A DNA stretch of 6,835 nucleotides from CAYZYO01 sp964482585 (GCA_964482585.1 CAYZYO010000109.1:1-6835), one strand, 5' to 3'; counted from the first letter of the stretch, positions 1 to 5,928 are shown. The notes: generated from the letters alone by a model not told the origin. A program made the numbers and translations.

Positions 1-1
1 C

Positions 2-367
2 GACCGGATGCATTTTATGCGCATGAATGGAAATGAGATATTCAGGTTTGCTACTAGAATTACTCTTGAGATAAGTAATAAGCTTCTTGAAATGGCCGGC
101 TTAGATTATAAAGATGTTGACATCTTTATTCCGCATCAATCCAATCTGCGAATTATAAAAACTGCTATGAAGCGTATGAAGATACCAGAAGAGAAAACCT
201 TGATAAATATTCGGGATTTTGGCAACATGTCAGCAGCATGTATACCGGTTGGGCTATCATTAGCTGAACAGGAAGGAAGATTAAATCCTGGAGATTTGGT
301 TCTAATGGTAGCTTTTGGAGGAGGATTAACCTATGGTGGAGCATTAGTACGCTGGGGGAGGGATTAA
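2..367 (+). CDS. fabH: 3-oxoacyl-ACP synthase III (KAS III), C-terminal part; 5' end outside window
   Basis: FabH starts fatty acid synthesis by condensing an acyl-CoA (acetyl- or branched-chain-CoA) with malonyl-ACP in the cytoplasm. Only the last 121 codons or so are visible, about a third of a normal protein of roughly 320 residues. The frame is open to the left edge, so the ATG at 8 is internal, not a start. The visible part has the MNG-x-E-x-F-x-FA segment, the catalytic His in IPHQSNLRII (codon 134-136), the catalytic Asn in FGNMSAA (codon 224-226), and the closing AFGGGLTYGGALVRW segment of the family. The active-site Cys lies upstream and cannot be checked. The residue after the catalytic Asn is Met, where Thr is usual (GNTSAA). 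The gene ends 4 nt before fabK, and its last codons supply the fabK ribosome binding site. The identification is very secure from motifs and neighbours. Confidence 0.95.
   Translation, partial: DRMHFMRMNGNEIFRFATRITLEISNKLLEMAGLDYKDVDIFIPHQSNLRIIKTAMKRMKIPEEKTLINIRDFGNMSAACIPVGLSLAEQEGRLNPGDLVLMVAFGGGLTYGGALVRWGRD
354..363 (+). promoter_or_regulatory. Ribosome binding site supporting the TTG start of fabK
   Basis: The purine-rich GGGGGAGGGA inside the last codons of fabH contains GGAGG at 357-361, 10 nt before a TTG at 372. The next in-frame ATG is codon 21, inside the conserved QGAMAW motif, and would remove the N-terminal strand of the barrel. The site therefore decides for the TTG start. 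Confidence 0.7.
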
Positions 368-371
368 GATT

Positions 372-1322
372 TTGTTAAAGACCGAAATATGTAATTTATT
401 ATCTATTAAATACCCTTTAATCCAGGGGGCGATGGCTTGGATTGCTGGTGGCAGATTGGCTGGAGCTGTTTCATCCGCAGGAGCGCTAGGGGTGATTGGT
501 GCTGGTAGTGCTGATACGACCTGGATAACTAAAGAGATAGATATAGCTAGAAAGACTACGGATAGGCCATTTGCGGTTAATCTAATGCTTACTTCTCCTT
601 ATATTGAAGAAGTAGTTGAGCTCGTGATAAAGGAAAGAATACCAGTAGTAACAACTGGTGGAGGCAATCCAGGGAGATATATGGAAAAACTGAAAAATGC
701 CGGAATAAAAGTGATTCCAGTAGTGGCCTCGGTGGCTTTGGCTAGAAGGTTAAGCAGATTAGGTGCTGATGCTCTAATAGTTGAGGGAACTGAATCTGGC
801 GGTCATATTGGTGAAATGACCACTATGACTCTTGTGCCTATGGTAGTTGATGCAGTAGATGTCCCGGTAATAGCTGCAGGAGGAATTGCGGATGGACGAG
901 GAATTGCAGCTGCCCTGGCTCTAGGGGCAGAGGGGGTTCAAGTTGGGACCCGTTTTATTTGTTCACCAGAATGTGATGTACATCCATCCTACCAGCAGAA
1001 GGTATTAAAAGCCAGGGATAGAGATACAGTTGTATGTGGAACCGCTACTGGGCATCCGGTACGGGCTATTCGTAATAAATTTACCCGGGAGTATTTAACC
1101 CGGGAAAGAATGGGAACTAGTAAGGAAGAACTTGAGGAATTAGGAAAAGGGCGTTATCCAGCAGCTGCTGTTGAAGGGAAAATTGACGATGGCAGCATAC
1201 TTGCAGGACAGGTATGTGGTTTAATAAGTGAGGTTCAACCTGCTGGTGAGATCATATCTGGTATAATAAAGGATACCTTGAGCGTTATCAGGCGATTGGG
1301 GGATAAAGAATGCCTAGAATAG
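372..1322 (+). CDS. fabK: Enoyl-ACP reductase II (FMN-dependent, FabK type)
   Basis: FabK reduces trans-2-enoyl-ACP to acyl-ACP, the last step of each elongation round, using a flavin (FMN) and NAD(P)H. It is a TIM-barrel protein of the nitropropane-dioxygenase superfamily, unrelated to the short-chain reductase FabI. The 316-residue length matches known FabK proteins. Visible motifs are IKYPLIQGAMAW (residues 12-23), GALGVIGAG (38-45), VTTGGGNP (93-100), ESGGHIG with the catalytic His at 145, the phosphate-binding AAGGIADG (168-175), VGTRF (191-195) and the C-terminal DGSILAGQ (273-280). The start is TTG, chosen because an ATG start would truncate the first beta strand. Neighbours fabH and fabD support a fatty acid role rather than a nitronate monooxygenase. 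It is the only enoyl reductase gene seen. Its 3' end overlaps fabD by 13 nt, so the two are probably translationally coupled. Confidence 0.95.
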   Translation: MLKTEICNLLSIKYPLIQGAMAWIAGGRLAGAVSSAGALGVIGAGSADTTWITKEIDIARKTTDRPFAVNLMLTSPYIEEVVELVIKERIPVVTTGGGNPGRYMEKLKNAGIKVIPVVASVALARRLSRLGADALIVEGTESGGHIGEMTTMTLVPMVVDAVDVPVIAAGGIADGRGIAAALALGAEGVQVGTRFICSPECDVHPSYQQKVLKARDRDTVVCGTATGHPVRAIRNKFTREYLTRERMGTSKEELEELGKGRYPAAAVEGKIDDGSILAGQVCGLISEVQPAGEIISGIIKDTLSVIRRLGDKECLE

Positions 1323-2230
1323 CAGTGGTTTTTCCCGGACAGGGAGCACAATATGCTGGCATGGGAAAAGATCTGGCCCAAAATTTTGATGAAGCTGCCT
1401 TAATCTATGAACAGGCTGATGAAATTGCGGGTTATAAACTAAGTGAATTGTGTTTCTATGATCAGGAGAAGATGTTAAACCAGACAAAATATGCCCAACC
1501 TGCTTTACTAACTACCAGCCTAGCAGTTTTTGAGGTGGTAAAAAAACATGGTATTAACCCGGTAATAATGGCGGGGCTCAGCCTGGGGGAATATACTGCA
1601 CTGGTTGCTTCTGGTGCAATTAGTTTTAAAAAGGCATTACTGCTGGTCCAAATTAGAGGTTCTTTAATGCAAGAAGCGGTACCGCCTGGAAAAGGAGCAA
1701 TGGCTGCAGTAATGGGCCTTGATAATAATACTATAGAGGAAGCCTGCAAACAGGCAGTAGGGATTGTGAATATTGCTAACTATAATGCACCAGGCCAGAC
1801 AGTAATTTCTGGTGAGAGCGAAGCAGTGTCACAAGTAGTTGATATTTTAAGAAAGCAGGGAGGACGGGTAAAAATCTTAGCCGTAAGTGTACCGTCACAC
1901 AGTCAGCTCATGTATAATGCGGCAATGAATCTTAAGCCTCATCTTGAAGAGATTAGTTTTAAACCGCCAGCTGTGGATGTAGTAAGCAATGTTAATGCCC
2001 AGGGCAATAGCTTTACCGGGTATAAAGACCTCCTGGTAAAACAGCTTTTTTCTCCAGTATTATGGGAACAGAGTATCAGGTATATGATGAATAAAACAGA
2101 CTATTTTATTGAAATCGGGCCAGGATCAACCTTGAGTGGATTGATTAAAAGGATTGATCGTTCTCGTATACTCGGGCATATTGAAGATACTAAAACACTG
2201 GCAAAAGTACTTAAAAAGGTGGGTTTATGA
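1310..2230 (+). CDS. fabD: Malonyl-CoA:ACP transacylase
   Basis: FabD transfers the malonyl group from CoA to the phosphopantetheine thiol of AcpP, giving the extender unit used by FabH and FabF. The 306-residue length is normal. The protein opens with VVFPGQGAQYAGMG (6-19). The nucleophile Ser91 sits in GLSLGEY, and Arg116 in the QIRG segment matches the residue that binds the malonyl carboxylate. His197 in VPSHSQLM completes the Ser-His pair, Gln245 in the KQLFSPVLW segment matches the conserved oxyanion-region Gln, and the protein ends with the EIGPGSTLSGLIKRI family signature. The nucleophile elbow has Leu before Ser where E. coli and Bacillus have His (GHSLG); from memory, Leu is common in clostridia. 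The start ATG lies inside fabK, preceded by GGGGGA at 1298-1303. The stop overlaps the fabG start. Confidence 0.96.
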   Translation: MPRIAVVFPGQGAQYAGMGKDLAQNFDEAALIYEQADEIAGYKLSELCFYDQEKMLNQTKYAQPALLTTSLAVFEVVKKHGINPVIMAGLSLGEYTALVASGAISFKKALLLVQIRGSLMQEAVPPGKGAMAAVMGLDNNTIEEACKQAVGIVNIANYNAPGQTVISGESEAVSQVVDILRKQGGRVKILAVSVPSHSQLMYNAAMNLKPHLEEISFKPPAVDVVSNVNAQGNSFTGYKDLLVKQLFSPVLWEQSIRYMMNKTDYFIEIGPGSTLSGLIKRIDRSRILGHIEDTKTLAKVLKKVGL

Positions 2231-2232
2231 TG
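2216..2232 (+). promoter_or_regulatory. Ribosome binding site and tandem ATG start of fabG
   Basis: AAGGTGGG at 2216-2223 precedes two consecutive in-frame ATG codons, at 2227 and 2230. The first overlaps the fabD stop as ATGA. The second overlaps it by one base and has the more usual 7-nt spacing from AGGTGG. Either would give a functional FabG, differing by one Met. Confidence 0.55.
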
Positions 2233-2967
2233 GGAAAGGTCGCTGTAGTAACAGGCAGCTCACGAGGAATAGGCAGAGCTATAGCTGTAGAATTAGCCAG
2301 GAAAGGGTGCCGGCTGGTAGTTAACTTTTCTAATAACCTGTCTGCAGCCGAAGAGGTTCTCGAGGAAATTAAGTCTTTAGGCAGCAGTGGCATAATAATA
2401 GGTGCCGATGTATCAGTTCCAGAGTCAGCACAGGAACTGATAGATAGGACCATAAAGGAATATGGCCAGATAGATGTTCTGGTTAATAATGCTGGCATTA
2501 ACCATGACCAATTGATGATTCGTATGCAGGATAATGAATGGAATAAGATCATAAACACCAACCTTAATTCAGCATTCTACTGCAGTCGAGCTGCCTTAAA
2601 ACATATGGTAAGGAAACGCTTTGGGAGAATTGTCAATATATCTTCAGTAGTCGGATTAACCGGAAATGCAGGTCAGGCCCATTATGCTGCTTCAAAATCA
2701 GGATTGCTGGGGTTGTCTTTCTCAATTGCTCGTGAATATGGAAATAGGGGGATAACTGCTAATGTAATTGCCCCGGGGTATATACAGAGTGATATGACGG
2801 AGGGACTTACTTCTGAACAGAAGTCACGGATTCTCTCAGCAATTGCAGTAGGGAGGATAGGAACACCTGAAGACATTGCAGGGGTTGTAGCCTTCCTGGC
2901 TTCTCCTCAAGCAGCATATATTACTGCGCAATGTATTCGGGTTGACGGGGGGCTATCTAACCTATAA
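2227..2967 (+). CDS. fabG: 3-oxoacyl-ACP reductase (short-chain dehydrogenase family)
   Basis: FabG reduces 3-oxoacyl-ACP to (R)-3-hydroxyacyl-ACP, normally with NADPH, as a cytoplasmic tetramer. The 246-residue length is exactly that of the family. The Rossmann fold is shown by the cofactor motif TGSSRGIG (9-16) and NNAG (87-90). The SDR catalytic tetrad is present as Asn112 (NTNL), Ser140 (NISS), Tyr153 and Lys157 (YAASK). The IAPGYIQSDMT segment (181-191) and C-terminal RVDGG (238-242) are typical. Many SDRs have other jobs, but placement between fabD and acpP makes the assignment secure. Where many FabG proteins have QANY before the catalytic Tyr, this one has QAHY. The start overlaps the fabD stop by 4 nt, implying coupling. 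The last codons also contain the -35-like sequence of the promoter candidate described separately. Confidence 0.96.
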   Translation: MMGKVAVVTGSSRGIGRAIAVELARKGCRLVVNFSNNLSAAEEVLEEIKSLGSSGIIIGADVSVPESAQELIDRTIKEYGQIDVLVNNAGINHDQLMIRMQDNEWNKIINTNLNSAFYCSRAALKHMVRKRFGRIVNISSVVGLTGNAGQAHYAASKSGLLGLSFSIAREYGNRGITANVIAPGYIQSDMTEGLTSEQKSRILSAIAVGRIGTPEDIAGVVAFLASPQAAYITAQCIRVDGGLSNL

Positions 2968-2970
2968 AAT
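2942..2970 (+). promoter_or_regulatory. Candidate sigma-A promoter driving acpP-fabF (and downstream genes)
   Basis: TTGACG (2942-2947) matches the -35 consensus at 5 of 6 bases. It is followed by exactly 17 nt and then TAAAAT (2965-2970), which matches the -10 consensus at 5 of 6. The expected transcription start is near 2977. The -35 lies in the conserved Val-Asp-Gly codons of fabG, so its match could be a coding coincidence; the -10 spans the fabG stop codon. The position before acpP makes biological sense because ACP is needed in excess of the enzymes. This is inferred from sequence only. Confidence 0.5.
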
Positions 2971-2992
2971 ATTAACAAAAACCCATGTTAAT
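2971..2992 (+). promoter_or_regulatory. Inverted repeat, possible operator or mRNA hairpin, between fabG and acpP
   Basis: ATTAACA (2971-2977) and TGTTAAT (2986-2992) form a perfect 7-bp inverted repeat with an 8-nt centre. The repeat begins directly after the -10 box of the candidate promoter and covers its expected start point, a classic place for a repressor site. In a read-through transcript from fabG it could instead fold as a weak, AT-rich hairpin. It does not obviously match the FapR or FabT operator sequences as I remember them. There is no T-run after it, so it is not an intrinsic terminator. Confidence 0.45.
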
Positions 2993-3030
2993 GGAAGAGT
3001 CAATTACTATATAAAAAATATTAAAGAAAA

Positions 3031-3037
3031 AAGGAGG
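3031..3037 (+). promoter_or_regulatory. Strong ribosome binding site of acpP; decides the start
   Basis: AAGGAGG, flanked by an A-rich run, lies 6 nt before the ATG at 3044. With its flanks it is the closest match to a full Shine-Dalgarno sequence in the window. It fixes the ACP start although the frame is open further upstream, and fits the high abundance of ACP. Confidence 0.9.
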
Positions 3038-3043
3038 ATTCCA

Positions 3044-3286
3044 ATGGCAGTATTTGACGAATTGAAAGAGATTATTATGGAGATTAAAGACATACCTGAA
3101 GAAGATATTGTGCTTGATTCAAGTTTTGCTGATGACCTGGAAGCAGATTCTTTAGACATAGTTGAAATGCTGATGATGCTTGAGGAAAAATATGATATTC
3201 AGATTCCTGAGGAGACTGCTGAGGGGCTTAAGACAGTTCAAGATGTTGTGCAATACGTAGAAGCTAGACTACAGGAAAATGAATAA
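3044..3286 (+). CDS. acpP: Acyl carrier protein
   Basis: AcpP carries the growing acyl chain as a thioester on a 4'-phosphopantetheine arm and shuttles it between the Fab enzymes. It is an 80-residue, strongly acidic protein, the usual size. The attachment Ser36 lies in the ADSLDIVEMLM segment at the start of helix II, preceded by FADDLEAD, a nearly canonical motif. The start at 3044 is set by a strong ribosome binding site and by the standard ACP beginning MAVFDELKEI. The open frame upstream would add about 34 basic, non-ACP-like residues. The gene is preceded by the largest gap so far in the operon (76 nt), with a promoter candidate, and is followed 16 nt later by fabF. The apo-protein needs a phosphopantetheinyl transferase, which is not encoded here. 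Confidence 0.97.
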   Translation: MAVFDELKEIIMEIKDIPEEDIVLDSSFADDLEADSLDIVEMLMMLEEKYDIQIPEETAEGLKTVQDVVQYVEARLQENE

Positions 3287-3291
3287 ACATC

Positions 3292-3299
3292 GAGGTGAT
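3292..3299 (+). promoter_or_regulatory. Ribosome binding site of fabF; decides the start
   Basis: GAGGTGAT lies just after the acpP stop, with 5 nt between GAGGTG and the ATG at 3303. An earlier in-frame ATG at 3279 overlaps the acpP end but has no comparable site and would add eight residues before the conserved HRVVITGLG beginning. Confidence 0.8.
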
Positions 3300-3302
3300 A
3301 AA

Positions 3303-4544
3303 ATGCCCGGGCACAGGGTTGTAATAACTGGATTAGGAATGATTTCCCCGGTTGGCAACAATAAAAATGATTTTTGGAATAATCTTATTCAGGGACATAC
3401 AGGGATAAGGAAAATAGAGCGTTTTGATACTGCTATGTTCCCGGTTCAAATCGCTGCTCAGGTAAGGGATTTTAATGTAGTAGATTATATTGCTCGTAAA
3501 GATGCCAGGCGTATGGATCTGTTTGTTCAATATGCCTGTGCGGCTGCTCGCATAGCAGTTGCAGATGCCCAATTAAATATAGAAAATGAGCCCAGAGATA
3601 AGATAGGTGTATGGGTAGGTTCAGGTATTGGTGGAATTGATACTTTTGAAAAACAGTATTCAGCAATGCTCAAAAGAGGTATATCAGGGATAAGTCCTTT
3701 CTTTATCCCTATGATGATTCCTAATATGGCTGCAGGTCAAGTTGCAATAATGTTAGGTGTTAAAGGACCTAATGGCTGTACAGTGACTGCTTGTGCTTCA
3801 GGCACCAATTCGATAGGAGAAGCCTTTCATTTAATTCAGAGAGGAAAGGCTGATGTAATGATAGCAGGAGGAGCTGAGGGTTCAATTACCCCATTGGCAG
3901 TTGGAGGCTTTTGCTCTATGAAAGCCTTATCTACATTTAACGAGGAACCAATTAAGGCATGCCGACCTTTTGACCTTAACCGCAATGGATTTGTAATGGG
4001 TGAGGGTTCAGGTATTCTTGTTTTGGAAGAATTAGAACATGCTTTAAAACGGGGAGCTAATATCTATGCTGAGCTAATAGGATATGGCACCAGTGCCGAT
4101 GCCTGTCATATGGTACAGCCAGATGAGACAGGATCCGGGGCAGCATTGGCTTTCAAAATGGCCTTGAGGGATGCCGGTATTAATCCTGAAGAGATAGATT
4201 ATATTAATGCCCATGGTACTGGTACTGAGCTAAATGATATGGTGGAAACAGCAGTAATAAAACAGGTTTTTTCTGAACACAGCTATAAAATTCCGGTAAC
4301 TTCAATTAAAGCGGCCACTGGGCATATGTTGGGGGCAGCAGGTGCAGTCGAACTCATTGCTTCTGTATTATCTTTAGTAAATAATGAAATACCTCCTACT
4401 TTAAATCTGGAAAATCCAGATCCCAGGTGTGATCTTGATTATGTTCCAGGTAAGGCTAGAGAAATAGAGTTACAAACGATTCTTTCTGATTCGCTTGGTT
4501 TTGGAGGACATAATGCAGCTTTAATCATAAGACGATATTGCTAA
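3303..4544 (+). CDS. fabF: 3-oxoacyl-ACP synthase II (KAS II)
   Basis: FabF condenses acyl-ACP with malonyl-ACP, lengthening the chain by two carbons. The thiolase-fold protein has 413 residues, the normal length. The Cys-His-His active site is present: Cys164 in TACASGTNS, His304 in NAHGTGTELND and His341 in ATGHMLGAAGA, with the conserved Lys336 in SIKAATGH. The glycine-rich end GFGGHNA (399-405) includes Phe400, the equivalent of the gating Phe. VTGLGMISPVG-like residues at the N-terminus (VITGLGMISPVGN, 7-19) fit. The His304 motif reads GTGT where most FabF proteins have GTST; GTGT is more familiar from polyketide ketosynthases, but the whole protein and its context are FabF. No fabB-like second synthase is present here. 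The gene is followed by an 80-nt gap, not an overlap, which makes a transcriptional or translational break before fabZ possible. Confidence 0.96.
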   Translation: MPGHRVVITGLGMISPVGNNKNDFWNNLIQGHTGIRKIERFDTAMFPVQIAAQVRDFNVVDYIARKDARRMDLFVQYACAAARIAVADAQLNIENEPRDKIGVWVGSGIGGIDTFEKQYSAMLKRGISGISPFFIPMMIPNMAAGQVAIMLGVKGPNGCTVTACASGTNSIGEAFHLIQRGKADVMIAGGAEGSITPLAVGGFCSMKALSTFNEEPIKACRPFDLNRNGFVMGEGSGILVLEELEHALKRGANIYAELIGYGTSADACHMVQPDETGSGAALAFKMALRDAGINPEEIDYINAHGTGTELNDMVETAVIKQVFSEHSYKIPVTSIKAATGHMLGAAGAVELIASVLSLVNNEIPPTLNLENPDPRCDLDYVPGKAREIELQTILSDSLGFGGHNAALIIRRYC

Positions 4545-4574
4545 AAATTATTTTAATATAAAAAAGGTAATTAT

Positions 4575-4580
4575 TATAAT
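4575..4580 (+). promoter_or_regulatory. Possible -10 box upstream of fabZ
   Basis: A perfect TATAAT lies in the AT-rich gap between fabF and fabZ. The best upstream partner, TTAATA at 4553-4558 (16-nt spacer), matches the -35 consensus at only 4 of 6, and there is no extended -10 TG. It sits inside a weak imperfect inverted repeat, AGGTA (4565-4569) with TACCT (4582-4586). In such AT-rich DNA a chance match is quite possible. Confidence 0.3.
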
Positions 4581-4608
4581 GTACCTGGGCGAGATTATTA
4601 ACTAAAGC

Positions 4609-4614
4609 AAGGGG
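4609..4614 (+). promoter_or_regulatory. Ribosome binding site of fabZ
   Basis: AAGGGG lies 10 nt before the ATG at 4625. The match and spacing are acceptable but weaker than those of acpP or accA. It supports the fabZ start, which also begins right at the usual N-terminal MNIEDIMKILPHRYP pattern. Confidence 0.6.
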
Positions 4615-4624
4615 CAAAAACACT

Positions 4625-5068
4625 ATGAATATTGAAGATATTATGAAAATTCTTCCTCATCGTTACCCATTTTTGTTAGTAGATAAGATTGTGGAGATTG
4701 TTCCAGGAAAAAGAGCTGTGGGGATTAAGAATGTCACAATTAATGAACCTCAATTCACCGGGCATTTTCCCGGTAGACCAATAATGCCGGGAGTACTTAT
4801 GATTGAAGCGATGGCACAGGTTGGGGCATGTGCCCTATTATGTGAGGAAAAATACAAAAACCAGCTGGTTTACCTGGCTGGGATAGATCGTATACGTTTT
4901 AAACGGCTGGTGGTTCCAGGTGAAACCCTGCAGATTACAACTGAACTATCTAATATCAGAGGTAATATTGGGAAAGGAAAGGGGAATATTTATATTAATA
5001 ATGAAATGGTTTGTGGGGGTGAATTCCTTTTTGCCCTGACCAGGTTTGAGGGTGAATTAAGTAAATGA
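4625..5068 (+). CDS. fabZ: 3-hydroxyacyl-ACP dehydratase
   Basis: FabZ removes water from (R)-3-hydroxyacyl-ACP to give trans-2-enoyl-ACP, the substrate of FabK. It is a hot-dog-fold enzyme, here with 147 residues, the usual length. The start ILPHRYPFLLVD (9-20) is diagnostic. The catalytic His47 lies in TGHFPGRPIMPG (45-56) and the catalytic Glu61 in LMIEAMAQ, on the central helix. AGIDRIRFKRLVVPGE (84-99 region) is the second family signature. FabZ rather than FabA is indicated by length and motifs; there is no sign of isomerase specialisation, although function cannot be excluded by sequence. The stop overlaps the accD start as ATGA, so translation is probably coupled into the carboxyltransferase genes. 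Confidence 0.96.
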   Translation: MNIEDIMKILPHRYPFLLVDKIVEIVPGKRAVGIKNVTINEPQFTGHFPGRPIMPGVLMIEAMAQVGACALLCEEKYKNQLVYLAGIDRIRFKRLVVPGETLQITTELSNIRGNIGKGKGNIYINNEMVCGGEFLFALTRFEGELSK

Positions 5069-5928
5069 TAAAAAAAACCTTTAACAGGAAAAAATACATT
5101 TCTATACATAATAAGCATCTGCTTGAACAAGATGATAATAATAAACTCGCGCAGAGAATAAATTGTTCTTCCTGTTCTGCTTTATTATGGGAAACAGACC
5201 TGATAGAAAATAACCTGGTATGTCCCAGGTGTTCATATCATTTCCCCATGAACTCAGGAGAACGAATTGATCTGTTAGTTGATGAAAACAGTTTTTGTGA
5301 GTTTGATTCAGGGTTAACTTCTTGCAATATATTAGATTTCCCGGGTTATGAAGAAAAGCTTACCTCTGGTTCCAATAAATCAGAGCTGAATGAAGCCATT
5401 GTTACTGGATATGCTAATATTGCTGGCTGCAAAGTGGTTTTGGGAGTTATGGATTCCAACTTTATGATGGCCAGTATGGGTTCAGTTGTTGGGGAAAAGT
5501 TCTGCCGGGCGGTCGAGAGGGCTATTAATGACCGGTGTCCGCTTATCATGTGTACTGCTTCTGGTGGGGCCCGGATGCAGGAGGGTATGGTGGCATTAAT
5601 GCAGATGGCTAAGACCAGTTCGCTGCTGGCACGGTTCCATGATAGTGGACTTCTATACATTTCTCTTCTTACTCATCCAACTACTGGTGGAGTATTGGCC
5701 AGTTTTGCTTCTTTAGCCGATATTATTATAGCTGAACCGGGTGCACTTATAGGGTTTGCCGGACCCCGGGTTATCGAACAGACGATTAAACAAAAATTAC
5801 CTGAAGGATTTCAACGTTCCGAGTTTTTACTTGAACATGGAATGATTGATCTGGTGGTAAACCGGAAGGAAATAAAAGAGAAACTAGCATTATTGCTAAA
5901 GCTTCATCAAGGAGGCACTAATGGTTAA
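5065..5928 (+). CDS. accD: Acetyl-CoA carboxylase carboxyltransferase, beta subunit
   Basis: AccD with AccA forms the alpha2-beta2 carboxyltransferase that moves CO2 from carboxybiotin-AccB to acetyl-CoA, making malonyl-CoA for FabD. The 287-residue length is normal for Firmicutes. The N-terminal zinc ribbon is complete, Cys34-x2-Cys37-x15-Cys53-x2-Cys56, followed by HFPMNSGERIDLL. The crotonase-fold core has MDSNFMMASMGSVVGEK (129-145), SGGARMQEG (166-174) and HPTTGGVLASFASLADIIIAEPG in two overlapping conserved blocks (204-226). FAGPRVIEQT (231-240) and the EFLLEHGMIDLVV end are standard. GAGGGTGA at 5048-5055 is the likely ribosome binding site. The gene overlaps fabZ by 4 nt and accA by 8 nt, as expected for subunits made in equal amounts. 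Confidence 0.96.
   Translation: MIKKTFNRKKYISIHNKHLLEQDDNNKLAQRINCSSCSALLWETDLIENNLVCPRCSYHFPMNSGERIDLLVDENSFCEFDSGLTSCNILDFPGYEEKLTSGSNKSELNEAIVTGYANIAGCKVVLGVMDSNFMMASMGSVVGEKFCRAVERAINDRCPLIMCTASGGARMQEGMVALMQMAKTSSLLARFHDSGLLYISLLTHPTTGGVLASFASLADIIIAEPGALIGFAGPRVIEQTIKQKLPEGFQRSEFLLEHGMIDLVVNRKEIKEKLALLLKLHQGGTNG
5909..5915 (+). promoter_or_regulatory. Ribosome binding site of accA within the end of accD
   Basis: AAGGAGG lies 5 nt before the ATG at 5921, inside the last codons of accD. It fixes the accA start and, together with the 8-nt overlap, suggests coupled translation of the two carboxyltransferase subunits. Confidence 0.8.

Larger units (their letters stand above)
4545..4624 (+). 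other. AT-rich intergenic gap fabF-fabZ, the usual site of accB in related operons
   Basis: This 80-nt gap is the longest non-coding stretch in the window. It holds the possible -10 box, a weak inverted repeat, an eight-codon ATG reading frame (4579-4605) and the fabZ ribosome binding site. I see no biotin-attachment motif (MKM) or other remnant that could firmly be called accB, and no GC-rich stem followed by T residues that would make a terminator. Confidence 0.6.

Noticed and set aside
1084..1104. Two CCCGGG hexamers 9 nt apart in fabK
   Set aside because: They come from a repeated Thr-Arg-Glu in the protein (TREYLTRE) and lie inside a conserved gene, with no terminator-like tail.
372..1322. 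Nitronate monooxygenase (2-nitropropane dioxygenase) instead of FabK
   Set aside because: Same superfamily, but the length, the GGHIG and AGQ motifs and the position between fabH and fabD fit FabK.
1462..1749. Open frame on the minus strand inside fabD
   Set aside because: It is a shadow of fabD, with no ribosome binding site or recognisable protein features; the same holds for the minus-strand frames inside fabG, fabF, accD and accA.
2942..3043. N-terminal extension of the ACP reading frame by 34 codons
   Set aside because: The added residues are basic and unlike any ACP, they overlap fabG, and a near-perfect ribosome binding site sits just before the ATG at 3044.
3279..3302. Earlier ATG for fabF overlapping the end of acpP
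   Set aside because: It lacks a good ribosome binding site at proper spacing, whereas GAGGTGAT correctly precedes the ATG at 3303, where the conserved FabF N-terminus begins.
4544..4554. AAAAT-T-ATTTT symmetry after the fabF stop as a terminator
   Set aside because: The stem is only A-T pairs with a one-base loop and no following T-run; genes downstream are in the same direction and pathway.
4757..4774. GC-rich perfect hairpin ACCGGG / CCCGGT in fabZ
   Set aside because: It encodes the invariant Thr-Gly-His-Phe-Pro-Gly active-site motif, so the symmetry follows from codons for Gly and Pro; there is no T-run after it.
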